Positions 7,428 to 13,797 of a DNA stretch of 16,242 nt are shown here, in pieces. Under the pieces are notes generated by a model. The model ran no database searches, was not told where the DNA came from, and was given only the letters and a program-made list of their open reading frames with translations. Positions within the stretch are counted from its first letter, which is position 1. Each line of letters opens with the position of its first letter. The stretch comes from Eubacteriaceae bacterium (GTDB taxonomy: Bacteria; Bacillota; Clostridia; Eubacteriales; Anaerofustaceae). The stretch is from the NCBI GenBank assembly GCA_017613995.1, contig JAGACT010000175.1:1-16242 (forward strand). The letters run 5' to 3'. The translations under genes and the position numbers were made by a program.

Positions 7428-9221
7428 TCAGAAGTTGGCATTTTTGAATGTCATTTCGTCAAAGTATGTTTCCATGAAATCGTCTTCGAAGTTCAGCTCG
7501 GTATGGTCCGCGTTCTGCTGGACCGTGCGGCACTTCTTTACGCTGCCCTTGTCCAGAAGATACATCTGGACACCGGTGCCGGCGCCGTTTCCGATGCTGC
7601 GCACGGGCACTCCGGGGATGTCCGGGAACAGGCCGATCAGCTGGGCCTGATCCACTGCCAGATAGTTGCCGAAGGCTCCGGCCAGGCAGACCTCGTGGAT
7701 GTCCTCGGGCCTGAACTTGCCGTCCTTGTATTCCCTGCTGTACTTTTCGATTATCATCAGGCAGCCCGCCATGATGGCGGCCTTCGCCTTCTGGATCTCA
7801 CGGGCGTCCAGCTGGGAGAAGGTGACTCCCTCCGCCACCTTGAAGGCGTTGATGCCGTCGTCGAGCTTGATGAGCCTCTCGCACAGCAGATCCTCGCCCT
7901 TTCTCTCGACGTACTTTTCCCTGGTCATCATCTGGCCGCGGGAGTTGATGACGTCGTGACGGATCAGCTCCGCCAGGATGTCGATGATGCCGCTTCCGCA
8001 GATGCCGGTGGGCTCGCAGTTTCCGATAACGTCCAGCTCGCAGCTGCCGTCGTCGTTGATCTTGAAGTGCTGCACGGCACCGTCCGCGGCTCTCATGCCG
8101 CAGCTGAGTCCGGCGCCCTCTAGGGCGGGGCCGCAGGCCGTGGAGGCGATGACGTAGCGCTCCTTGGTGCCCACGGCGATCTCGCCGTTGGTGCCCAGGT
8201 CTATGGCAAGGCGGACGTTTCCGTCATCCTCCAGGCCGATGAGCACTGCGGTGGTGTCCGCTCCCACGAAGCCTCCCAGAAGAGGCAGGTAGGTGATCAC
8301 GCATTCGGGGTTCAGATCCAGGGGCACCTCGGAGGCCTTAATCTGCACCGTGTCGTGGGTGGTGGAGACGAAGGGCGCGTTGCCGAGGCTCTTGGGGAAC
8401 AGTCCCAGGAAGAGATGCTGCATGGTGGAGTTTCCGCACAGGCAGGTATGGTAGATCCGGTCGGTGTTGATGCCGTCCCGCTCCCTGGCCTGGGCCAGCA
8501 GCTTGTTGATGGTGTCGCAGACCTTCTTCTGCATGACCTCCACTCCGTCGGGCTCCTTGACGCAGTAGCCGATCCTGCTTATGACGTCCGCTCCCAGGGC
8601 AGTCTGGGCGTTCAGCGAGGAATAGGTCCCGATGAGCTTGGCTTCCGTCATGTCGTACAGGTAGGCTGCCACGGTGGTGGATCCGATGTCTATGGCAAGG
8701 CCGTACAGTGCGTCGTCGTCATCGTAGTTGACGTCGATGATCTCGTCGTTGAACACCACGAAGTTGAAGTCCTTGTCCGTGGCGTCCACGCTGGCGGTGC
8801 GGGCGAGCTTCTTCAGGGTGTGGTAGCTCACTTCCAGCTTGTACTTTTCCTTTATCTTCATTTCGTAGCTGCCGCAGTGGTCGGGCATGATGTCCTCTCC
8901 CGTCACATGCAGGAAGCTGAGCATGGGATTGATGGCGCAGTTCAGGTTGTTGTTGGTGGTCAGAACGTTGACTACCCTGTCGGCGCGGTTGAAGATCCTG
9001 ATGACCTCGATGTCCTTTTCCAGCTGATATTTGCAGGAAAGAACGGTCTCTCTCTTTCCGTCGCATTTTATCTCCACGGCGCATTTTCCGCATTTCCCGT
9101 TTCCGCCGCAGACCAGATCCTGGGCGAATCCCGCTTCCGAGCAGGCGTTGGAAAGCAGCGTGCCCGTCTCGAATTCATTTATGGTGTCCGCAAATGTAAA
9201 ATTAACCTTTACCTTTGACAT
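7428..9221 (-). CDS. RACo-like corrinoid-activating protein (2Fe-2S ferredoxin domain plus ASKHA ATPase)
   Basis: Predicted reductive activator of a corrinoid protein: it would use ATP to drive uphill reduction of cob(II)alamin to cob(I)alamin so that a methyltransferase cycle can restart. It is 597 residues. Residues 1-75 form a plant-type [2Fe-2S] domain with C38, C44, C47 and C63 (CX5CX2CX15C). A linker follows, then an ASKHA/DUF4445 region with phosphate loops LAIDIGSTTVAAYL (about 175-188) and LAIDLGTNGEIAVG (338-351), LCGNSTMQHLFLG, TACGPALEGAGLSCGM, CGSGIIDILAEL and IGNGAGTG. The ATG at 9221 follows AGGAGGAG. It has its own promoter and terminator and is divergent from an AcsE-like methyltransferase. 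Its corrinoid partner is not in the window, so the client protein is unknown. Confidence 0.88.
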   Translation of the reverse strand: MSKVKVNFTFADTINEFETGTLLSNACSEAGFAQDLVCGGNGKCGKCAVEIKCDGKRETVLSCKYQLEKDIEVIRIFNRADRVVNVLTTNNNLNCAINPMLSFLHVTGEDIMPDHCGSYEMKIKEKYKLEVSYHTLKKLARTASVDATDKDFNFVVFNDEIIDVNYDDDDALYGLAIDIGSTTVAAYLYDMTEAKLIGTYSSLNAQTALGADVISRIGYCVKEPDGVEVMQKKVCDTINKLLAQARERDGINTDRIYHTCLCGNSTMQHLFLGLFPKSLGNAPFVSTTHDTVQIKASEVPLDLNPECVITYLPLLGGFVGADTTAVLIGLEDDGNVRLAIDLGTNGEIAVGTKERYVIASTACGPALEGAGLSCGMRAADGAVQHFKINDDGSCELDVIGNCEPTGICGSGIIDILAELIRHDVINSRGQMMTREKYVERKGEDLLCERLIKLDDGINAFKVAEGVTFSQLDAREIQKAKAAIMAGCLMIIEKYSREYKDGKFRPEDIHEVCLAGAFGNYLAVDQAQLIGLFPDIPGVPVRSIGNGAGTGVQMYLLDKGSVKKCRTVQQNADHTELNFEDDFMETYFDEMTFKNANF

Positions 9222-9256
9222 GGTCTCCTCCTGGATAATTGTTGATTACTGGCTCA

Positions 9257-9286
9257 ATTATACTATATCCGCAAGGCCATAGTAAA
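9257..9286 (-). promoter_or_regulatory. Promoter of the RACo-like gene
   Basis: On the minus strand -35 TTTACT (9286-9281) is separated by 18 bases from a perfect -10 TATAAT (9262-9257). Start of transcription would fall about 30 bases before the ATG at 9221, leaving a short leader with no room for a riboswitch. Confidence 0.6.
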
Positions 9287-9335
9287 GCATGAAATCGAAT
9301 TCTGCAGTTTTGAAAGACTCCGTTTTAACCAAAAT

Positions 9336-9405
9336 CTTCCCGGGCAGCGGGCTGCGCCGGTGCCCGCTGGCACCCGAAGGGGAGTCCCCGGACTGCAAAG
9401 GGAAG
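9336..9405. other. GC-rich multi-hairpin (cloverleaf-like) element between divergent promoters
   Basis: Within the 309-base gap 9222-9530, a 70-base stretch can fold as CTTCCC (9336-9341) with GGGAAG (9400-9405) closing three hairpins: GCAG-CGGG-CTGC (9344-9355), GGTGCC-CGCT-GGCACC (9359-9374) and GGGG-AGT-CCCC (9379-9389). It lies upstream of both flanking promoters as I place them, so it may act as DNA or belong to a longer transcript. It lacks tRNA loop features and a B12 box. Function unknown. Confidence 0.4.
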
Positions 9406-9458
9406 GGCTTTTGATCTTCCGGTGCTTGAAAAATATAAAATTGATCGTTTTTTTATTG

Positions 9459-9464
9459 TATAAT
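9459..9464 (+). promoter_or_regulatory. Probable -10 element of the methyltransferase gene
   Basis: A perfect TATAAT stands in an AT-rich island (about 9428-9470) inside otherwise GC-rich DNA. No convincing -35 is found at 16-18 bases (9436-9441 reads TAAAAT), so the promoter may need an activator or be weak. Downstream the leader carries the hairpin CAGCGGC-ATAAG-GCCGCTG (9476-9494). Confidence 0.5.
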
Positions 9465-9475
9465 ACATACAGGAT

Positions 9476-9494
9476 CAGCGGCATAAGGCCGCTG
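9476..9494 (+). other. Hairpin in the 5' leader of the methyltransferase gene
   Basis: Perfect 7-bp stem CAGCGGC / GCCGCTG with a 5-base loop, about 5 bases after the expected transcription start and 36 bases before the ATG. No T-run follows, so it is not a terminator; an RNA-stabilising 5' hairpin is the simplest reading. Confidence 0.4.
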
Positions 9495-9530
9495 AGGGAT
9501 TTAAGTTACAAGTTTTGTGGAGGAAAATCT

Positions 9531-10343
9531 ATGATTATTATCGGCGAAAAGATAAACGGAGCCATCCCTTCGATCAAGAAGGCCATCCTGGAGCGCAACG
9601 AAGAGCTCATCATCAAGAGGACCATTGCCCAGACCGAGGCCGGTGCGGACTTCCTTGACTGCGCCCCCAGCGTGGAGGCCGATCTCGAATACGACGCAAT
9701 GGTATGGCTCATCAACCTGATGCAGGCCAACAGCGATACCCCGCTGTGCATCGACAGCCCCAACGCTGAACTGCTGGCCAGGATCCTCAACGAGGGACAC
9801 GTGAAGAAGCCCGGCATGGTGAACTCCGTCAACGAAGAGGGAACCAAGTGCGAGACCATCTTCCCGCTCATCGCCGGGACGGAATGGGAAGTCGTCGGAC
9901 TCACCTGCGACCAGGACGGTATCCCCATGGACGTGGAAAGGAAGGTCGACATCGCCAAGAGCATGATCGACAAGGCCAACAAGTACGGAGTGGACTTAAA
10001 GAAGTTCCACATCGATCCCTGCGTCATGGCTCTGTCCACCAGCGCCACCGCCATGGAGAACTTCGAGCAGTGCATCATCCGCATCCATGAGTATGCTCCC
10101 GAAGTGAAGATCACCGGAGCCATCTCCAACATCTCCTTCGACATGCCCGTGAGAAAGATCGTCAATCAGAACTGCATGTGCATGGCCATCAGAGCAGGTC
10201 TCGATTCCGCCATCATGGATCCCTGCGACAGGGATATGATCGGCACCATCTACGCCGCTGAAGCTCTCGCCATGAGGGACAAGAGCGGAAGAAAGTACAA
10301 CCGTGCTTACCGTCAGGGCAAGTTCGGCCCCGTAAAGGCCTGA
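9531..10343 (+). CDS. AcsE-like methyltetrahydrofolate:corrinoid methyltransferase (pterin-binding family)
   Basis: Predicted to move the N5-methyl group between methyl-THF and the cobalt of a corrinoid protein. It is 270 residues, close to AcsE (about 262), and a single TIM-barrel pterin-binding domain. It begins MIIIGEKING like AcsE and keeps the residues known there for pterin binding and N5 activation: D75 (CIDSP), N98 (GMVNSVN), D162 (FHIDP) and N200 (AISNISFDMP). It lacks the ATP, corrinoid or zinc modules of MetH. ATG at 9531 with GGAGG 8 bases upstream. The divergent RACo-like gene makes a corrinoid role more likely than dihydropteroate synthase, the name automatic annotation often gives. 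Direction of methyl transfer and the corrinoid partner are unknown. Confidence 0.85.
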   Translation: MIIIGEKINGAIPSIKKAILERNEELIIKRTIAQTEAGADFLDCAPSVEADLEYDAMVWLINLMQANSDTPLCIDSPNAELLARILNEGHVKKPGMVNSVNEEGTKCETIFPLIAGTEWEVVGLTCDQDGIPMDVERKVDIAKSMIDKANKYGVDLKKFHIDPCVMALSTSATAMENFEQCIIRIHEYAPEVKITGAISNISFDMPVRKIVNQNCMCMAIRAGLDSAIMDPCDRDMIGTIYAAEALAMRDKSGRKYNRAYRQGKFGPVKA

Positions 10344-10373
10344 GATCTCACCTGAACTGACAACCGGTTATGG

Positions 10374-10394
10374 CGGAGCCGCACCGCGGCTCCG
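10374..10394 (+). other. Perfect hairpin after the methyltransferase gene
   Basis: Nine-bp stem CGGAGCCGC-ACC-GCGGCTCCG, 31 bases after the methyltransferase stop. It is followed by TGATAATAAAAAATCC, not a T-run, so it is a poor intrinsic terminator. It may be a 3'-end or processing hairpin that lets transcription continue into the THF riboswitch. Confidence 0.5.
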
Positions 10395-10417
10395 TGATAA
10401 TAAAAAATCCATTTGTA

Positions 10418-10509
10418 TTCAGAGTAGGCAAGGTGCGTCAAGTTGCGCAGGATGGGAAGTTGCCTGCGCCCGAAGGGATATCCCGCGATACCTTGCTTCG
10501 TCCGCTGAA
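10418..10509 (+). promoter_or_regulatory. Tetrahydrofolate (THF, folT-type) riboswitch
   Basis: Aligns by eye over its length with the S. mutans THF aptamer as I remember it. P1 is TTCAG (10418-10422) with CTGAA (10505-10509). Then come the conserved AGAGTAGGCAAGGTGCGT and CAAGTTGCGCAGGATGGGA. P2 is GCAAGGT/ACCTTGC (10428-10434/10490-10496). P3 is GCGCAGG/CCTGCGC enclosing the ATGGGA loop, and GTCCGCT closes the junction. It stands 50 bases before a folate-family ECF S component, the usual target of this class. No separate promoter is evident, so it may sit on the methyltransferase transcript. Confidence 0.92.
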
Positions 10510-10536
10510 CCTAACGTCTGTGACGTTTGTAGCGGA
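10501..10536 (+). promoter_or_regulatory. Possible expression platform of the THF riboswitch
   Basis: TCCGCT (10501-10506), the 3' side of the aptamer, can pair instead with AGCGGA (10531-10536), closing an inner hairpin AACGT-CTGTG-ACGTT (10513-10527). This would compete with P1. No T-run follows and the ribosome site AAAGG (10547-10551) is not inside the stem, so I cannot say whether control is on transcription or translation. Confidence 0.45.
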
Positions 10537-10558
10537 GCGCTTTGGGAAAGGAAAAATT

Positions 10559-11353
10559 ATGGTAAACAACAACACCAAGTCTTCCAAAAAAGGACTCAGT
10601 ACCAGGCAGCTCGTTATTGCAGCTTTATTTGTGGCTCTCGCGCTTGTGGTAAAGCCCTTTGAGATCTACATCCTGCCGGTGGCACGATTCAGCTTCGTTT
10701 CCGTGCCCATCATCATGGCGGGTATCATCCTCGGCCCCTTCTGGGGAGCGGGTGTCGGCGTGATCGTCGATATCCTCGGCCTCGTGCTCATGGACAAGTC
10801 GGGCATGGCAATGAACCCGATACTTACCCTTGCCAGCGCGATGATAGGCTTCGTCCCCGGCCTGGTATTCGCCCGTTCCGGCAAAAATGAGACCGCAAGC
10901 AGGGCAAAGTACAACATCTACAACGTGGTATGCTACCTCGGACTTCTGCTGGTGGTCACGGCCATTCTCCTCGTGAACGGTACGCTGTCCTTCACCGACG
11001 GAGTCCTGTACATCATCAGCCCCTCCAGCGGCGCACCCACTGTGGTGAGCACTCTGACGATAGTGCTGGTGGCGGCGGCGTTCGTAGTATATTCCGTGAT
11101 AGTCATCGTGATGGTGACCCGCAATCCCGGAAACGATCCCGCCAGACAGATCATGCCGAAGATGCTGTTCGCAGTCACCCTGGGAATGATCATCGGAGAC
11201 ATCCTCATCAGCGGTCTCGGACTGGGACTCCAGTACGGCTGGCCCCTGCCCCTGATGCTTGTGGTAAGGATCATAAAGAGCTTCTTCGCCATCCCGGTGT
11301 ACACGCTGGTATGCTTCGTCATCTACAAGGCCGCTGCAAGATTCAGGATATAA
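10559..11353 (+). CDS. ECF transporter S component, folate family (FolT-like)
   Basis: Membrane substrate-binding subunit of an energy-coupling-factor importer; folate is the likely cargo because a THF riboswitch stands in its leader. It is 264 residues with about seven hydrophobic segments (roughly 18-40, 48-78, 87-105, 122-140, 162-187, 202-222, 231-258). Family-like features: ARFSFVSVPIIMAGIILGPFWGAGVG at the second segment (like the R-x-S-F-GFLP region of FolT) and a DILG turn. It is longer than the usual 170-190 residues, with extra hydrophobic material about 105-200. ATG at 10559 with AAAGG 7 bases upstream; upstream in-frame ATGs fall inside the riboswitch. EcfA/EcfT are not encoded here, as usual for group II ECF systems that share a module. 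Confidence 0.85.
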   Translation: MVNNNTKSSKKGLSTRQLVIAALFVALALVVKPFEIYILPVARFSFVSVPIIMAGIILGPFWGAGVGVIVDILGLVLMDKSGMAMNPILTLASAMIGFVPGLVFARSGKNETASRAKYNIYNVVCYLGLLLVVTAILLVNGTLSFTDGVLYIISPSSGAPTVVSTLTIVLVAAAFVVYSVIVIVMVTRNPGNDPARQIMPKMLFAVTLGMIIGDILISGLGLGLQYGWPLPLMLVVRIIKSFFAIPVYTLVCFVIYKAAARFRI

Positions 11354-11364
11354 CACGGTGCGAA

Positions 11365-11392
11365 AAGGCTGTCCGCGGGACAGCCTTTTTTT
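11365..11392 (+). terminator. Intrinsic terminator after the ECF S component
   Basis: Ten-bp stem AAGGCTGTCC-GCG-GGACAGCCTT (11365-11387) followed by an unbroken T-run to 11392. It begins 11 bases after the stop codon. The ribosome site of the next gene (GAGGAG, 11393-11398) starts immediately after the last T. Confidence 0.92.
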
Positions 11393-11402
11393 GAGGAGAA
11401 AA

Positions 11403-12293
11403 ATGTTCGGCGAACTTCATACACATATCATCATGGACGGCGTGAACTACAAGGACGCCGTGGCTATCCACCGGCAGGGACCCTGTGAGGCGGTGGTCAG
11501 GGAAAGACTGGAGGCTTACCGCAGCGCGGGGATCGCCTTCATCCGCGACGGGGGCGACCATATGGGAGTGAGCATGCTCGCCCGCGCCCTGGCGCCTGAA
11601 TACGGGATAAAATACCTTTCTCCCTCCCACGGCATCCACAGAAAAGGGCTCTACGGAGCCATAGTCGGTCATGCCTTCGAGGACGAGTATTCCATGAAGG
11701 CTCTTATCGACAGCGCCGCAAAGGACGGAGCCGATTTCATCAAGCTGATGGCCAGCGGAATACTGGACTTCTCAGAATTCGGAGCTCTCAGTCCCGGGCC
11801 CCTGCCGAAAAGGGAGATAGTCTCCTTCGTGAAGCATGCCCACAGCCTGGGCCTGGCGGTCATGGTGCACGTGAACGGTGACGCGACCGTCCGCGACTGC
11901 ATCGAAGCGGGAGCCGACAGCATAGAGCACGGCTTTTACATGCACAGGGGAACCCTGGATCTCTTCAGGGGGGATGACGCCCCCGTATGGGTGCCCACCG
12001 TGGCCGTGACCGACGCCCTGATGGGCTGCGGCCGCTTCGACGAGGAGAACCTTTCGAGGATACATGCCTCCCAGATGGCTAATATCAGAAGGGCCCTGGA
12101 GATCGGCGCGAACGTTGCCCTGGGCAGCGACTGCGGAGCCTACAGGCTTCCCCATCCCGAAGGCCTCGGCAGGGAATACCGCTGCTTCAGGCAGGCCGGT
12201 GAAGGCATAAATGATATCGACGGTATGCTGGAAAGGGGGGAGGCGCTCATACGGGAGCGCTTCGCCGAAAGAAGGAACATAAGAAGACCGTAG
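11403..12293 (+). CDS. Metal-dependent amidohydrolase family protein (compact)
   Basis: A TIM-barrel hydrolase of the amidohydrolase superfamily; substrate unknown. It is 296 residues. All the metal-site signatures are present: H6 and H8 (ELHTH), K114 in KLMASG (the lysine usually carboxylated), H156 (MVHVNG), H176 (SIEHGF) and D243 (LGSDCG). The order resembles imidazolonepropionase and Xaa-Pro dipeptidase-type members, but it lacks the N- and C-terminal beta-sandwich pieces those have (about 400 aa), starting almost at the HxH motif. The ATG at 11403 was chosen over one at 11358 because the latter would translate the terminator hairpin; GAGGAG precedes 11403. How it is transcribed past that terminator is unclear. 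Confidence 0.82.
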   Translation: MFGELHTHIIMDGVNYKDAVAIHRQGPCEAVVRERLEAYRSAGIAFIRDGGDHMGVSMLARALAPEYGIKYLSPSHGIHRKGLYGAIVGHAFEDEYSMKALIDSAAKDGADFIKLMASGILDFSEFGALSPGPLPKREIVSFVKHAHSLGLAVMVHVNGDATVRDCIEAGADSIEHGFYMHRGTLDLFRGDDAPVWVPTVAVTDALMGCGRFDEENLSRIHASQMANIRRALEIGANVALGSDCGAYRLPHPEGLGREYRCFRQAGEGINDIDGMLERGEALIRERFAERRNIRRP

Positions 12294-12347
12294 GGAGCCG
12301 AAGACTTCGCCCTCGGGGCGGCTGTTCAGGAAAGTTTACGGTCTTTT
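12284..12347 (+). terminator. Probable (perhaps bidirectional) terminator between convergent genes
   Basis: AAGACCGTA (12284-12292, spanning the amidohydrolase stop) pairs perfectly with TACGGTCTT (12337-12345), followed by further Ts. An inner AGCCG/CGGCT stem (12296-12300/12319-12323) shortens the loop. The minus strand also ends in GGTCTTCTT, so it could stop the MFS transcript too. Confidence 0.5.
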
Positions 12348-12359
12348 ACAGGAATGAGT

Positions 12360-12409
12360 GCCGGTCACTGCGCGGACGGGAGATCCCCAGCCGCGAAGTG
12401 ACCGGCTTT
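12360..12409. other. Long hairpin in the convergent intergenic region
   Basis: GCCGGTCACT (12360-12369) pairs perfectly with AGTGACCGGC (12397-12406), enclosing CGCGG/CCGCG (12371-12375/12391-12395). On the plus strand only TTTGCTGATT follows, and the minus strand has no T-run, so it is a weak second terminator or an RNA-stabilising end. The rest of 12294-12495 shows no gene. Confidence 0.45.
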
Positions 12410-12495
12410 GCTGATTATTACGTTTCCCATGCTGACATGATTTCTGCCGATCTGAAGGGAGGGTGCGGGACGCCGGAATGATCGGAAGGCATCCC

Positions 12496-13797
12496 CTACA
12501 GTGATCTGGCATGCCTGTTCGTCAGGAGCAGAAGTGCGGTGACGGTGAACCCGGCTGCGCAGATTGCGAGAAGCATCGTGCTGCCGAAAGCCTGGAGCGC
12601 CGCCCCCGCCATTACGGAGGCGATCGGGATCATTCCCTGGGAGCCTACGCTCAGGATGCTGCTCACCTTGCTGAGCATGTTACTTTCCACCCTGCGCTGG
12701 ATGGCGGTGGTGAGAGGAATATTGATAAGGGAGAGCAGGAAACCTACCGCAAGGCATCCCGCGCCGAACACCAGCAGAAAACCGTTCAGGGAGATGCCCG
12801 AGGCCACCAGATACCAATATCCGGTGGCCATGGCGGTAATCACGCCTGAAAAGACGCACAGCCTTCTGGCGACTTTCAGACCGCACTTTTCCTCCTGCTT
12901 CCCTGCGCTCATCATCACGGCTCCGATCAGGGAGCTGGTTCCTATGCAGACGCTGAACACGGACGACCACAGTTCCGGCCTGAGGACGCCGTCGAACAGA
13001 TAGGCCGGGGCGGACGCCAGATCCGTCCTGATGAAGTACGGAATGAAATTTCCGGTCACCGGCGTGATGAAGAAGTTGATGAACAGCACCGCACCCAGGA
13101 CTGCCATGATGGCTTTTTCTCCCCTCAGATACCGGATGCCTTCTTTCATGTCCGAGACCGCCAGAGCCAGCGTTATCGGTTCCGCGGACTGTGTGTGTGC
13201 ACAGCGGATCAGCATTTCCGAGATGCCCGAAGCAATAAAGCATGCGCCCACCGCCATGAAAAGCACGTTCACGGGCAGTGCCGCATAGAGGATGCCGGCC
13301 AGCACGACTCCCAGGACCGACTCCATGGAAGTCTTGATGGAAAAGTACGCGTTCGCCTGCTGCAGCTGATCCGGACGAACGATATTCGGCAGCATCGCTC
13401 CGGCAGCGGGATTGAAGATACCGCTGACCGCACTGCCCAGAATTCCGAGGACGAACAGGATCACGATATGTGCTGCCGGCGACGGCAGGATCATCATAAG
13501 AACTGAAGCCAGGATGATCATAGCCCCCCTGACGTAATCACAGACATACATGATCTTTGATCTGCTGAAACGGTCCCCGAGCACACCGCCCAAAGGTGTG
13601 AAAAGCAGCAGGGCAGCTCCGCACAGGGCCAGGTACAGGCCCTGCAGGAAGGCGTTGTTTTCGCTGATCTCCAGAATATAGAAGCTCACTGCGAAACTGT
13701 ACAGAAGCGCGCCAAGTTCCGAGACCATCGCGCCGAGGAAGACCAGCCGGTAGTTCCTGTTCGCAAATACATTGACTGCGCTCCTATCGTCTCTCAT
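12496..13797 (-). CDS. MFS efflux transporter, DHA3/MefA-like
   Basis: Predicted proton-driven exporter in the cytoplasmic membrane; cargo unknown. It is 433 residues with about 12 hydrophobic segments. Seen: FANRNYRLVFLGAMVSELG at the first helix, the loop 2-3 motif GGVLGDRFSRSKIM (about 74-87), and the MFS_3-type segment LPNIVRPDQLQQANAYFS, shared with macrolide-efflux and EntS-like proteins. The ATG at 13797 was chosen because it overlaps the regulator stop by 14 bases, has GGAAGGAAA upstream, and starts at the family N-terminus; an in-frame extension to 13983 merely reads the regulator gene out of frame. Most likely controlled by the XRE protein upstream. Drug efflux is a family-based guess. 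Confidence 0.88.
   Translation of the reverse strand: MRDDRSAVNVFANRNYRLVFLGAMVSELGALLYSFAVSFYILEISENNAFLQGLYLALCGAALLLFTPLGGVLGDRFSRSKIMYVCDYVRGAMIILASVLMMILPSPAAHIVILFVLGILGSAVSGIFNPAAGAMLPNIVRPDQLQQANAYFSIKTSMESVLGVVLAGILYAALPVNVLFMAVGACFIASGISEMLIRCAHTQSAEPITLALAVSDMKEGIRYLRGEKAIMAVLGAVLFINFFITPVTGNFIPYFIRTDLASAPAYLFDGVLRPELWSSVFSVCIGTSSLIGAVMMSAGKQEEKCGLKVARRLCVFSGVITAMATGYWYLVASGISLNGFLLVFGAGCLAVGFLLSLINIPLTTAIQRRVESNMLSKVSSILSVGSQGMIPIASVMAGAALQAFGSTMLLAICAAGFTVTALLLLTNRHARSL

Noticed and set aside
9330..9415. Cobalamin riboswitch or tRNA gene
   Set aside because: The multi-hairpin shape and the corrinoid-related neighbours invite it, but there is no B12-box or conserved GCCACTG on either strand. 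A tRNA is excluded because the arms have 3-4 base loops, no GTTC loop and no 7-base anticodon loop.
9531..10343. Dihydropteroate synthase (FolP) for folate synthesis
   Set aside because: The pterin-binding fold is shared, but the MIIIGEKING start, D75/N98/D162/N200 pattern and length fit AcsE-type methyltransferases better, and the divergent RACo-like gene fits a corrinoid role.
11358..11402. Upstream start for the amidohydrolase
   Set aside because: It would translate the terminator hairpin of the preceding gene and has no ribosome site; 11403 has GAGGAG and begins at the conserved barrel strand.
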